A stretch of 64,000 nucleotides of DNA from Chloranthus sessilifolius (Eukaryota; Streptophyta; Magnoliopsida; Chloranthales; Chloranthaceae): assembly GCA_021018995.1 (NCBI GenBank), contig CM037591.1, positions 3,168,001 through 3,232,000 on the forward strand. The letters run 5' to 3'. The stretch's first letter is position 1, and each line of letters starts with the position of its first letter. A program made the translations under genes and the position numbers. Positions 1 to 10,299 of the stretch are shown here, piece after piece. Under the pieces are notes generated by a model. That model saw nothing but the letters and a program-made list of their open reading frames with translations, was not told where the DNA came from and made no database searches.

Positions 1-276
1 AGGACATGATGTGCCATTGGGTCACTTTAGACAAGTATGGGGGGCAGGGAAGTGTTGAGTTTTGTATGGGAGGTTAGTGTAGGTTTTAACCGCGGTTTGT
101 TCCAGGTTGGGGTAGTGGGCTTGTTTTTGCCCGGCTGTTCTTTCTTTCCTTTGCGTGGCTGTCATCTTAGTTGTTTTGTAGGTTTGTGTCTTTTTCTCGG
201 CTGCTTGTATTTCTCTTCCAGCTTCTTGCTGGTTTTTAATGCAATCTTTTTACTGATAAAAAAAGAAATAAAATAG
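1..276 (+). repeat. possible 3' end of an L1-type LINE
   Basis: The segment is T/G-rich and has a Lys-rich reading frame ending in AAAAAAGAAATAAAA at about 258-273. It resembles the 3' untranslated end and A-rich tail of plant L1 elements, and a similar structure with a long A-tail occurs at about 46450-46850. No reverse transcriptase or RNase H motif is readable and the 5' side lies outside the window, so this is a tentative call. Confidence 0.3.
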
Positions 277-354
277 ATCAGATCTGTGCAAAATAGAACT
301 ATAAATATTAAGTTATGTACATTTTCAGAGAGTAAGAGTACAGAGGAATCAACG

Positions 355-530
355 ATCCAAGCTCAAGCCAAGCTGGGGTAAGATCTAGCTCAGCTCAGTT
401 TTTTTCGAGCTTATAAAGGGGCAGCTTGGACCGGCTTGACGAGCTTATACAGGGGACTCTAGCCCTATGTTTTCCAGGTTGAACCGGTTCGGGGTGCTGA
501 GCCAACCCAGCTCTTTGACAGCCCTAAAGT
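355..530. repeat. MITE-like remnant with GACAGCCCTAA end
   Basis: The block repeats AGCT-rich and GGTTCGG-type words and ends in TTTGACAGCCCTAA, a terminus resembling the TAGGGCTGTCAA ends of plant hAT-type MITEs. The opposite end was not located and no target-site duplication was found. Confidence 0.3.
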
Positions 531-1119
531 AAATTTTTTTTGTTGTTGATCAATACAGCCGTAAGGCTAAATTGTTATCTACATTAGTATGGTGTGCAAA
601 TGGAGTTCCAGACTCAATTCAAAATTATCCTCTTGTGAAAATGTGATCTTTTGAATAACTTAGGGACACTCATTTCTAGTTTAAAACAACCACTAATTAC
701 ATCCAGAGAGGAAAACTGCCAATTCTACAACGAAAAGGAAAATTTCCTAATATATGAAGATAGAGCATGGTTTCAAAGCTTCTTCAAAGAAGAATATCAT
801 TATTATCCAGATCTCCTTAGAGGTTGATTAGAATCTGTCTGAATGTAAAAGAAATCCAAGGTTGTATGCTTCGTGTTACTTCTCACTACTTCATTCCAAA
901 TCATTATTAGTCTTCTCTAGTTCCTTGTGCTTGTATGACACCAATCCTTTGTACATTTCAGGTTTCCTGGTGGGCATGCCTAACCCATATCAAATGATGT
1001 ATTATGATTCCTTTTTAACCAAGGTTACCTCTAAACTTCCTCTCACGTACTCATTCCTAACCGTAACTCCTTGTTACTCCACACATTCACATTATCATAA
1101 GCATCTCAGCAGCATGTAC
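531..1119. other. AT-rich non-genic stretch
   Basis: No open frame with a recognisable domain was found. The stretch probably belongs to the long intron upstream of the Nudix exon at 2913, if that gene starts outside the window. That is an inference. Confidence 0.35.
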
Positions 1120-2045
1120 CAAGGTTTTAAATCTCGATATTGGAGGCTGTATTGGTGATGCGGAATCTGGATCCGGGCACTGGAATTGCGGCCTGATTCG
1201 AAGAAGGAAATTCAAGAGAAAGTGGACCAGCCAATGAATTTTAAAATGCCTCTCAAAGAAAGGTTGAAGACCCATGTGCATGTGTGCGCCACACAAGAAG
1301 ACCCTATTGTAGGAAGACGTGCACTTGGGAAGAAAAAAGAAGGCATAGAGGAGCCTCTGTTAGAACTCGCGCACGTGAGATCGACCCAAGAGGGTCAGAT
1401 TTTGATTTGCGCTTTCGCACGCGCGACATCATGTCTCGCACACGCAAAGCCACATCTCGCACGGGCAAGTTCATCTTCGATTCTGTGCCGAATTTTGATT
1501 TCTGCGATTTTGTCTAGGTTTAGTTTCCTTTTTAAGTAGAATACTTTTAATATTGCAATTTTCTTTAGGTTTAATTGTCTTCTTGGCTAGGAGTCTTTAT
1601 GTTTGGTAGGTTAGTACCGTTAGGTTTCTAAAGTTTATATAAAAGCATTGAAAAGCCCCTTTTTGATTAATTAATGAAATTAAGAATTTTGTTTTGTGCA
1701 TATTTCGAGAGAGATTCTTCAACCCTTTGTAGACCGGCGAGGAGTTTTTGTTTGGAGCAAGAGTAATTCTTGTCCTTTGGTGTGAAGCCAATATTTTCTG
1801 TGGTGGAATTCCCCAAATTTCTTTATTCTTTTCCTTTATTCTTCTTTTTATCTTAATTTTATTCTGAGAATCGATAACCCTAATCCTATCGTGTGGAATT
1901 TTCGCTACTTTAGGGTTGGCGTGATTTTTCCTGCATCGATTGGCTTCCGGTTTTGGCTGGTGCTGATATTGTATTGACCGATACTTAAGACCTAAAAGGT
2001 TTCAAAACACAAAAGAAAAGAATAAAATAAAATTGTAAAAAACTG
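1120..2045. repeat. degenerate hAT-type MITE split by a solo LTR
   Basis: The left end CAAGGTTTTAAATCTCG at 1120 has the CAAGG start shared by several MITEs here. Words such as GATATTGG, and after the LTR GACCGATACTT, match the CGATAC-type MITEs elsewhere in the window. The solo LTR at 1156-1938 sits inside. The right terminus cannot be placed, so the end coordinate is approximate. Confidence 0.4.
1156..1938 (+). mobile_element. solo LTR (Ty3-like, TGATGC terminus)
   Basis: The 783-bp block starts TGATGCGG and ends CCTGCATCG. It is flanked by the perfect 5-bp direct repeat attgg at 1151-1155 and 1939-1943, as expected of a retrotransposon insertion. Its ends match those of the complete element at 23149-27125 (TGATGCGG start, CCTGCATCA end), and it has a TATA-like TATATAAAAG near 1636. 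No internal coding region or second LTR is present, so it is most simply a solo LTR left by recombination. Its last base is G where A is expected. Confidence 0.85.
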
Positions 2046-2329
2046 ATGCGGAAAAGTAGATACCGATCAATTGTACTGTTCATATCAGTTGGTATTGGCT
2101 GTATCAGATAATGATACATTATTGTATATTGTAACAGCTTGGTTGAAATCCTATATGTATCAGGATTGTCCGAGATTTAGTACCTTTACATGTACTTTAT
2201 TTTGTTGTCAATTTTTGTTTCCCAGCAGTCCACGAGTTTGCACAATACAGTAATATGCTTTGATATTAATATGTGTTGACTTGCTCTTGTTTATTACAAG
2301 TTGTATTTGAAAATAGAGTATCAAAAAAG

Positions 2330-2532
2330 GCCCTCAAAAATACCCTCATTAGTTTAATACCCACCTCATGAAGCAGGAGACCTGAGTTCGAATCCCCCCC
2401 CAGTTGAGGCCACCCTAGGGATTTACATCTCGTGCTGATCCGGCACGTGCTAACTTGGGGTGCATGCGTGCCCCTGGGATTAGTCGGGTGCTCTAAGAGC
2501 CCCGGACATCCAAGTTATCAAAATAAATAAAT
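2330..2532 (+). mobile_element. tRNA-derived SINE (Au-SINE-like)
   Basis: A pol III B-box, GAGTTCGAATCC, lies at 2384-2395. The 3' part contains GGGATTAGTCGGG and CCCCGGACATCC, close to the conserved 3' region I associate with plant Au-type SINEs, and is followed by an A/T-rich tail. The A-box side is degenerate, so the 5' limit is approximate. The assignment to Au is from memory of the family; the B-box is directly visible. Confidence 0.72.
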
Positions 2533-3027
2533 TAAAATTTTAACTAAATATCGATATTGTTTGCATTGCCGGATGCTGAATCCATAATCCACCCTCCAAT
2601 ACTTGGCGGTACCATCCAAAATTTAGTCCATGATTGGAAGTTTATACTGTTTAGTGGCAGTTATCATACCAACCTCCAAACCGATAATGGGTTTTCCATT
2701 GGTTGGTTCTTTGACAACTTGATGTTTTTTTTTATATATACAGAAATGCAGACAGGAAGTAGTTGCTTGACTCCCGACGGAAGTTTAAATATGTTCATTT
2801 ATTTATCAAGCCTAAGTTTTTAATGCTATTCAAAGAAAGCCATTTTATAGGCAAGGGATCTTGGAGTTGTGAATATCGACAGAACTAATTTGGCTTTTGC
2901 ATTTTGATGCAGGTTCCGTATTGGCTGACTTATGATCTCCCTCCAGAAGTCAGAGAAAAGCTCAATAGTCTGTGGGGATCAAACTGGAACGGTCAAGCCC
3001 AGAAATGGTAATCAACTCACTCTCATT

Positions 3028-3429
3028 TGGGGATGGAAAAAAAAAAACCGAAAACCAGTGAAACCAAACCAAAATAAACTGATCCGAAACCGATTCAAAA
3101 CCAAAATACCGAAACCGATTTTGGATGGGTTCGGTTTCGGTTTTGGGTGACGAAGACCAAAACCGATTGAGTAGGGAGAGGAAACTGACCCTAACAATGA
3201 AAAAACCAAAAAAATTAAAAAACTTTTAAAAATTAAAAAAATAAAACAAAATAAAAAATGAAAACTGAACCGAGCTGACCGACACCGAAACTGGATCGGT
3301 TTGGTTTCCATATATGCAGATTTTGGTTAATCGAAACCGAATAGGATATGTTTCGGTTCAGGTTTGGGTTTGGCTAAACCGACGCTGAATCCGAAAAATT
3401 GGTTTCGGTTTACCGAACTTCCACCCCTA
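3028..3429. mobile_element. hAT-type MITE, AACCGAAACC-rich
   Basis: The 402-bp element begins TGGGGATGG and ends TTCCACCCCTA, so the reverse complement of the right end starts TAGGGGTGGAA. It is flanked by a perfect 8-bp direct repeat ctctcatt at 3020-3027 and 3430-3437. The interior is built from GGTTTCGG/CCGAAACC words in both orientations, so it can fold back. It lies in the intron after Nudix exon A. Confidence 0.82.
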
Positions 3430-3469
3430 CTCTCATTCATGTAATTCCAGCTGCATTTTATATTTTAAA

Positions 3470-3935
3470 TTAGGAATAATGGCTCCTGACCAACTATTAA
3501 ACGCCAAAATGGGGTTTAAATAATCTTACACCCTTAAAATTATACTTTTTATCTCACACCATTGAAGTCTGATTTATCATTATGCCATGTGGCGAACATC
3601 TGTGACCAATCTAAATTTTCCAAGGGGCAATACATCATTGGAACAAATTTCAGCCCAAAGAAACATGCCTATAAGTGGATGTGAACCATACAAGTGTGGA
3701 ACTTTAATATCAGCCATCAAAACTAAAAACAACGATTGATGTTCTAGTCAACATATCAATTGGTTTAAATCTCCCCAAAACACCATTTTTGGGCCTGTTG
3801 CGCTTCAATCTATGTTTATGATCTATTACATTGATGATGCGGATTTCCCACATCTTAAACCATTGCTAGTGTAAGATCATTTGAACACTAGACACAATAT
3901 TGCCATGATCAGAGTCCTTTTTTATTATTTTAGAC
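3470..3935. mobile_element. long-TIR MITE (ATGGCTCCTGA family), copy 1
   Basis: About 460 bp with long, imperfect terminal inverted repeats: the left end ATGGCTCCTGACC followed by TTTAAATAATCTTACAC pairs with the right part GTGTAAGATCATTTGAAC. Shared inner words include CATTATGCCATGTGGC and CCTATAAGTGGATGTGAAC. Further copies lie at about 9213-9650 (inverted), 11270-11735 and 39988-40390, with a fragment at 46115. Superfamily is not certain because no clean TSD was found. Confidence 0.75.
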
Positions 3936-4424
3936 CCGACTCTATGATCGCTATATGCAGATATTGCTATGAAAAAGCACCCATTTGGCCACATGATACA
4001 CGTCTTTAATTCCTTTTAGCGTCTAGTGTTAGTCGTGTATATGGTCATCACTTGTAGCACACTCGGGCGAAAAACCACACATATCAGAGGATTGGAACCA
4101 TCTGATCAGAGTCCAATAATAATCAACCATTAAAAAATGGTGCTTAACCCTCCATATTAGAGTGCTTAGATTGGCCAGTTCAAACCCCCTATGACCATGT
4201 TCAGTGGCGGAACCAAAATTTCATCCAGCCGGGGCGTAAGTTGAATTAGATTTAATTTTTTTATAAATTATATACATATAAAATAATTTATAATTAATTA
4301 TTTATAAAATATAATTTTCACCAAAATTGCATACAAAAAGGAACTTTTCATTAACAAGATATATATAATTATATATAATTCATCAACAAAAAATCAATCA
4401 CCAAAATATACCGAGATGTTATGA
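3936..4424. repeat. non-genic; TGGCGGAACCA-type terminus at about 4201
   Basis: No coding region is seen. AGTGGCGGAACCAAAATTTC at about 4203 resembles the AGTGGCGGAGCCA ends common in plant hAT-type MITEs. The partner end was not found. A/T-rich DNA follows to 4424. Confidence 0.3.
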
Positions 4425-4745
4425 TCATGGATTTAGAACGGATACATACCGAGCATATTGGTTGGGTCCAAGCTGATACTTATCAGATATGTCGGATAAG
4501 AATCGGCTAAACTGGCCAATATTTAAGTATTTTTTGTGTTAAAAAATATATAAAGAAAAATTTGCCCAAAGGGTGTTTCAGTATAATGTCCAGATCATAT
4601 CAGATGCATATCAGCGATATTAGCCGTGAACCGATAATGTATAAACCCATATTGAATCGTGGGGTAATATCATATCTGGCCAGGCCTAACCCGATCCATA
4701 TCAGCCAATAATGGTTACAATACCGGCTCCGATACCGAGATCGCA
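4425..4745. repeat. degenerate CGATAC/TATCAG-rich MITE
   Basis: The block starts near ATCATGGATTTAGAACGG and is full of CCGATA, TATCAG and GATACC words shared with the better preserved hAT-type MITEs of the window. Exact ends and TSD are not resolvable. Confidence 0.45.
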
Positions 4746-5599
4746 AAAGTTAAATTCTTTCAATGCATCAGAGCCATGTTGGTGCATCTAATTCTGTCCA
4801 AAAGCAGCTTCAAATTTGAGCAAAAAATTCTGCTTTTTCCAAAAAGCCTCATCTCCCCTTAAACTTTTTTTTTTTTTTACTGCTTCAAACTGATACTCAG
4901 AAAAATAAATAAAAACTCCTCTAATACCCCTGGGTAATAATTTGAAATCATTAAGTGATTTAAAGTTTAAATTTTAAAATAAGTAAAACAACCTTGATGT
5001 GCAATTTATACAATTAACCAGGAAATCATAACTATCTTATATATTTTCTTTTAAATTTGTGAAAAATTCCCTTAGGTCAACTCTGAGAGATATGTGTGGA
5101 GAATTTCTACTTATTATTATTATTATTATTATAGATTATGAATTTTAAATTTATCTTTGGAGATTTTTTATACTATGAGATTTTAAATCCTGCCCATCCA
5201 AAAAAATAATAATTTAATTTTGGCACAAATATCGAGCTGCTTTTAGGTGATTTCAAATGCAAGAAGAGAGTTCAGTTTATTGATATTAAAAACAAATAAA
5301 TAGAAAATTACAGAAACCAAACAAGAACACAATCCTGGATTGTGTGGTTTTTGAGTAACGGGTGATCAAAAGCTGGTTGATAAGTGAAGACAGTCTGTTA
5401 TATATTTATATCTCCATCTGGGCTCTGTTTATTCACCAATAATAATAAATATATAAATAAAAAAAAATTATTACTTAAGTAATGAAGTAGTTAAATTTAT
5501 CTGTCTCAGTGAAAAATTGTTGGGCTTCACTGATTTATCAACTCTAAATTAACTTAATTTAATAAACAAATGATGTAAAATGGTAATAAAATTTCTAAG
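4746..5599. other. AT-rich intronic DNA of the Nudix remnant
   Basis: No coding signal is seen. It holds an ATT trinucleotide run at about 5110-5132 and several A/T runs. It lies between Nudix exons A and B and is presumably intronic. Confidence 0.4.
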
Positions 5600-6100
5600 C
5601 AAATGATATATAGACAAATAGACAATAATATTAGGATATTAATCATATCAGGCAGGCGACAACAAGTTAGAGAGAGAAACAGAGATGGAGATGGAGTCAT
5701 GGAGAGGAAGAAGGAGAAGAAGGTTTCTCACCTAAAAATTTGGGCGGCGACAAACGGATGGATCACCGGCAGCAAGCAGATCGATCGGGTGACGGAGAGA
5801 GAGAGGGCGACGCGGGCCTTGCGGTATCGAGCCTGCCGGCGGCGAGTGGATTGATCAGGTGACGAAGAGACAGGGGGCTTTGCGAGCCTTGCCGTATCGA
5901 GCCTGCCGGCGGCAAGCAAATTGATCGAGCGACGAAGAGAGAGAGAGAGAGAGAGAGCGAGAGGGCGTCGAGCCAGGGGCGACAGAGAAGAAGGGAGGGC
6001 AGGAGTTGCTGTTTTAGCTTTTTAGCTTTTAGGGTTTAAACTTAAAGGTGCTTAAAAAAAAAAAAAACGCTGGTTTTGGTTGACTGCGGGCGCTCGCCCG
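5600..6100 (+). repeat. GC-rich GA-repeat block with tandem duplication
   Basis: This is a compositional island in AT-rich DNA. A unit of about 75 bp with the words GTATCGAGCCTGCCGGCGGC and TTGATC, then CGACGAAGAGA, occurs at about 5822-5895 and again at 5893-5960, followed by a (GA)n run at 5936-5958. A poly(A) run near 6053 and a TTAGCTTTTTAGCTTTTAG stretch follow. It lies in a Nudix intron and could be the end of an unidentified transposon or a captured 5'UTR; there is no domain evidence. Confidence 0.5.
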
Positions 6101-6640
6101 CATGATTTTCGGGACCAAATTAGCTCCTAAAATAAGCTATGACTTCGCTGACTTGGATAGGTAGAAAAGATGTCCCAGATTGCCAAAAATGGGTGCTTCT
6201 CATGTCACTATCTATGTTCTCTATCTACAAATGCTTCTAATAGGTCATTATTACTTTTAGATCATATACAGGTTTCTTTAGATTAACAGGAAAGGAGGAA
6301 GAGATTAATCTTCTGGGTGATGGGACCGAAAAGGCTGAGCTTGGAGAATGGTCATGGATGACTCCGCAACAAGTAATCGAGCTTGTGGGTAAACCTTACT
6401 TTCTCGTAAGTCTAACCATTTTATTAATTAATCGAAATTTGATGGTTGTGGGCTCCTGTGCAGGCAGTTGATTTCAAGAAGCCCGTTTATGAGGAAGTTT
6501 TGAAGGTTTTTGCTTCTTACAGTCGACTGCGGCTGCGACTGTGGCTGCGGCTGCTCAGGTATAGATGTACACATAAATTTTGTTTTTTAGTATTTTTACT
6601 GTGTGGAATTGATGATCAAAATCCCGCACTCACATTTTGA

Positions 6641-7412
6641 TGCAAGATCATGATCATGTTTTTAGAACTAATTCTGTTTTATTTATTAAATAATTTGCTG
6701 AAATTGCTGAGAAAATAGAAGGTAATATTGAGAGTTCTAGTTAGTCTTCCACAAAAAAGGGTGTGTTCCAACTTCCAACTGAAAATGATTGAGAGAATTC
6801 ACACTGACATGGTTTTGAAACATGATATTCTATGGGGTAATCAACCTGTTCCCAATCTAGATTATGAATGGGTCTTGATTTGGACACGTGGCATTATTTT
6901 TCAACGAGTGTGCCACACATCTGGTGATTCAAAGTGGTCAAATCCCTTTAACATAAATGATGAATACTGATTTTGGAGATTTACCAGGTAACCGTATATT
7001 TTAAACGTATATGATCACTTTGACTCACGATAGCAATGCTCTTCAATGCTATCCCTGATGCCACGTATCTTCAAATTATGATCTCGGTATCAGATAGCAC
7101 AGTTGATAAAAAATAGTTCCACGTGTTCAAAATGAGCAACCCATTCACAATTTAAATTGAGAATGGGCCAGTTACTCTATACCAGCTCTTAAAATATAAG
7201 CCCATGGTGAAAAAATTTCTATATATAAGGAGAAGATATATTTAATCTAAATTGATGGGTCACCTGAAAAATTACACACAGCTTTGTGCTAATAAGAAAA
7301 ATTAGGCATAGGTCATTCAAGATTTTCTATAAAACACACAAGGAAAAGTGGTCAAGTAATTAATTGTTGACCATGTATGTTTAAGAGGAAAGAAGATTGA
7401 AGCAGGAGAAAT
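6641..7412. other. non-genic stretch with a dispersed-repeat fragment
   Basis: No recognisable protein is encoded. The part at about 7015-7165 has words such as GGTATCAGATAGCACAG that resemble the dispersed CAGTCAATAG family only loosely. Confidence 0.3.
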
Positions 7413-8705
7413 CATAGATCAAAATACCGGATTTCCGGTACGTATCGTTCAGGTCAGACTTGGACGATACGTACCGGTATATCGTCCGATACATTGAATG
7501 TATCGGTCTGGTATTATTTTATTTTATTTTTTTCATTTTCTGAAGCCACGGACGTCCGTTATTTAAAATATTTAAGGTTTCTTTGGAAATATTATCGCCT
7601 TGTATATGAATATAATATTAAAGTCACCATAGTAGACTATTGATCGTAGCACATCGTACACGAAAAATTTACATTAAGCCACATTGAATTCTTTGGTGAT
7701 TCTTCGCCGTCGTCTCCATCATCATCAGTGCGCCGACTTTGCCTATAATATTGGTCATATTGATACCCATGATCATATGTTCTTCCTTCAAACTGAGGCA
7801 TTAGCATAGGGTATGGGTTAGTGTAATATAAAAATGTTAAATCCTCCAAAGGTAGAAATAGTATAACTCATATCATCTTATGGTGGTTGGTAAGATTCTG
7901 AAGCTCCTCTTCCTTCAACTCCTCACCTCTAAATGTAGGAGTGTCAAATATTGTTAAGTATTTATCATCTCATTCGACAATACCTCCATAAGAAGGACCA
8001 ATATCATCGCCTCCACCACTAGTGCCAATGTGAATTTCATCGCCTCCATCATCACCACCACCACCTCCATTATCATCATTATCATGATCATCATTATTAT
8101 CACTATTGGACTGTATTTCTTCATCAGATCTAACTACTGATTTGCGATGAAGTCTTCTTTTCCACGTAAGTTATTGAGAAGTATGGTCTTCTGTTATTCT
8201 TTCTGCGTTGTCCAACCATACAGTGCTCTTATTATCCAACACTGGATCTATCTCTCTTCAATCTACTGATTCAAATGATCATCCTCCACGAATATATAAT
8301 TCAACTTGATGAGGTTAAAATATTTGATATATGCAGAGTAGAATATAACTGATTAATTAGTATATGCCTCCTCAATTAGATAAAATAAAAAACGTATGAA
8401 CTAAGAAGTTAAATAATTGCTTACCACGGTATTCCTGACTCTTAAGTGCGTATTACGATGGCAATAGGCTAATTTTTTCAATCGACGTATAATTACCTTA
8501 TTCCTTGTCTTCGTGTGGATAAGAGAAAATGCACTCCAATTCCGCTCAGTTGAATGAGGAGCACGTTTGGGATAAAATCTTTGTAGCAATCCGCCTTAGT
8601 ATTGATCCATCATGTCTGTAGTCCATCCACCAATATGCCAGTTTATCACATTGAATCTGAGCTTGTGCTAATCTCGTTCCAAATGACCCATATTTCTTTG
8701 GGAGA
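7413..8705 (-). pseudogene. hAT transposase relic, C-terminal part with element terminus
   Basis: On the minus strand, bases from about 8695 down to 8545 read FGTRLAQAQIQCDKLAYWW and then RRIATKILSQTCSS. After a frame change at about 8545 the reading is ERNWSAFSLIHTKTRNK, then RRLKKLAYCHRNTHLRVRN. This matches the hATC dimerisation region of plant hAT transposases (WW...LSQTCSSS..CERNWS.F..IHTK..N). Downstream, 8100-7990 encodes an Asp/Gly-rich tail and 7849-7637 reads YDHGYQYDQYYRQSRRTDDD then ESPKNSMW, similar to the acidic tails ending near W in these proteins. The element's 3' terminus is visible: its outer end, seen from the + strand, is CATAGATCAAAATACCGG at 7413, followed by CGTATCG/CGATAC words. 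The same terminus is carried by the MITEs at 36834, 43769 and 47143. The 5' half (DDE region, BED finger) is missing or unreadable. Confidence 0.8.
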
Positions 8706-8775
8706 AACTAGAGAGTACCCATCTAGTTATTCACGAAAAGGGACAAGCTAGAAGGGAAAATGATGCCCATCATCA

Positions 8776-8936
8776 ATGTATCAAGTATCAGCCGATACCA
8801 ATACGTATCGATTTTTCAGCCAACCGATACGTTTCGGCGCTGATACATGATCAGTTTCAACTTGGGTATCAGTATAGGACGATATGGATCCTTATCGGCC
8901 AATTCGTGCTTGGTATCAGGCGATACCTCTATTTTC
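8776..8936. mobile_element. CGATACGTATCG-type MITE
   Basis: The block starts with CAAGTATCAGCCGATACC and ends with GGTATCAGGCGATACC, giving inverted ends around CGATACGTATCG words. Flanks show no clean 8-bp duplication. It belongs to the same loose family as 14810, 32695, 36658 and 39799. Confidence 0.6.
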
Positions 8937-9212
8937 TTGTCTCTCTGATTTTATTTTAAATAGAACCATTCCCGATCAGACCATGGGTCGATACCCGGTA
9001 CCGAAACCCGAGTCTACTCCATGCTCATCATAAGAAAAAATTGATAAAAATGTCAACCATAGTAGCCGGAAATAAAGATTCTGTTGTACAGTGGAAGGTT
9101 GACACTATTCCTCAAGGTTCGCAGGTTCGAGCCTAGCTTACACAAAAATAACGATTCTATCAAACCTTTCTTTTATAAACAGAAAGGGCATGTAAAAAAG
9201 AATAGACCGACT

Positions 9213-9650
9213 CTGTTGACCATCCTTTAAGAACCAAAATGGTGTTTAAATGATCATACACCATCAACTGTTAAGACGTGGGTGATCCATATTGTCAAAG
9301 TAATAGATCAAAGATTTTAGAACAACAGACCTAAAAATGGGGTTTTAAGGAGATTTAAACTTTTTGATTGGTGGGCTTTAACATCAACCATTGTTTTCAG
9401 TTTTAATGGTTGATATTAATGATCAGCAAACGGATGGTTCACACCCACTTATAGGCATGTTTCTTTGGGTTGAGTAATGTTCCAATGATAGATTATCACT
9501 TGGACAATTTAGATTGATCAAAGATATGCATCGCCTGAGAAAATGATAAACACAATTTAATAGCGTAAGATTAAAATTAAAAGTCTAACTTTAATGGTAC
9601 AAGATCATTTAAACAGTTGTATCTATTTAGGAGACATGAAGAGTTCACGT
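9213..9650. mobile_element. long-TIR MITE (ATGGCTCCTGA family), inverted copy
   Basis: The order of inner words is reversed relative to the copy at 3470: CACCCACTTATAGGCATG and the complement of GTGACCAATCTAAATT appear on the opposite strand. The ends pair as GTGTTTAAATGATCATACACC and ACAAGATCATTTAAACAG. No coding content. Confidence 0.7.
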
Positions 9651-9675
9651 ATGGAAAGAAGGTGTCAAAGTGGGT

Positions 9676-9885
9676 GTCGGTACTAGGGATCGGTCTGTAG
9701 AGGACTATACATATTGGTCGATACTAATATGCATCGTTGCCTTAAAAAAAAATGAAGAGTAATCGGCCGATTCCCATCCGTATTGGCCGATATCGAGACC
9801 AATCCCGATATTGTATCGATTGGTTAAAAAATTGATACGTATCACTGATGCTTATCGGTACCGATTATTGATTCCTTGTATGGAA
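9676..9885. repeat. degenerate CGATAC-type MITE
   Basis: The block contains GGTCGATACTAATATGCATC, ATCGGCCGATTCC, TTGGCCGATATCGAGACC and TTATCGGTACCGATTATTG. These are the same word set as the better preserved MITEs. Ends are not resolved. Confidence 0.5.
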
Positions 9886-10111
9886 GCACTTGAAATCTTC
9901 AAACTTGTCATCCTAACTTCTAGCTTTGTTCTACTTAGAAAGAACATTTTACTTTCCTTGCTTGTGGGTATAATTTTAATTTCATTAATTCTACCTTTAG
10001 CATTATATAAGACTTTGTTATGGTTAGTAGTGGAGCGCTTACTGATGGTTTGTATAAACTCCATTTTCAGACCCCACCATTGATTATAACCTTCTAACAT
10101 TGTATTGGAAT

Positions 10112-10280
10112 CAAGGATGAAAAATCAGATTTCGTTTGGTCATGACCGAAACTGAAATTTTGAACCGAAATTTTGGAAAATTTTGGCCAATAACATCCCC
10201 TTAGTACATTTTACTACCAAGATTTAGGATTTCGGTTTCAGTTTTGGTAGGGACTGAAATCGCCGAAATTTTGAACCATG
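10112..10280. mobile_element. hAT-type MITE (CAAGGATCAAAATTTCGG family)
   Basis: The 169-bp element starts CAAGGATG and ends CCGAAATTTTGAACCATG, flanked by attggaat (10104-10111) and attgaaat (10281-10288), an 8-bp duplication with one mismatch. Interior words CCGAAATTTTGG and TTTCGGTTTCAG match the copies at 19758, 22298 and the ends of the element at 60532. Confidence 0.78.
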
Positions 10281-10299
10281 ATTGAAATATTGGCATCAA

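Larger units (their letters stand above)
2913..6558 (+). pseudogene. Nudix hydrolase (NUDX26/27 type), 3' exons, frameshifted
   Basis: Three blocks read as the C-terminal part of plant Nudix hydrolases that cleave dinucleoside polyphosphates (NUDX26/27 class; family function is known, activity here is inferred). Exon A, 2913-3007, encodes VPYWLTYDLPPEVREKL and then WGSNWNGQAQK, bounded by AG and GT. Exon B, 6272-6388, encodes TGKEEEINLLGDGTEKAELG and then EWSWMTPQQVIEL, with donor GTAAAC. Exon C, about 6464 or 6468 to 6558, encodes VDFKKPVYEEVLKVFASY. Joining A to B with GT-AG splicing gives W-F-L-stop; the conserved frame resumes only after a 2-base loss (or +1) near 6279. A second frame break is likely near 6517, where the other frame reads STAAATVAAAAQ up to a GTATAG donor. 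The exon holding the Nudix box is absent and would lie upstream of the window. A decayed copy is likely; sequence error at both sites is the alternative. Confidence 0.72.

Noticed and set aside
2043-2060. Second TGATGCGG as another LTR start
   Set aside because: The following sequence does not match the LTRs and continues as MITE-like DNA.
3012-3311. Open frames over the AACCGAAACC-rich MITEs (also 13581-14029, 44858-45474)
   Set aside because: They follow from the repeated CCGAAAC words of MITEs with mapped ends and occur on both strands; no domain.
7405-8708. ggagaaat/ggagaaac as TSD of the hAT relic
   Set aside because: The right side has no family terminus and the transposase reading seems to run up to it, so the match at 7 of 8 bases may be chance.
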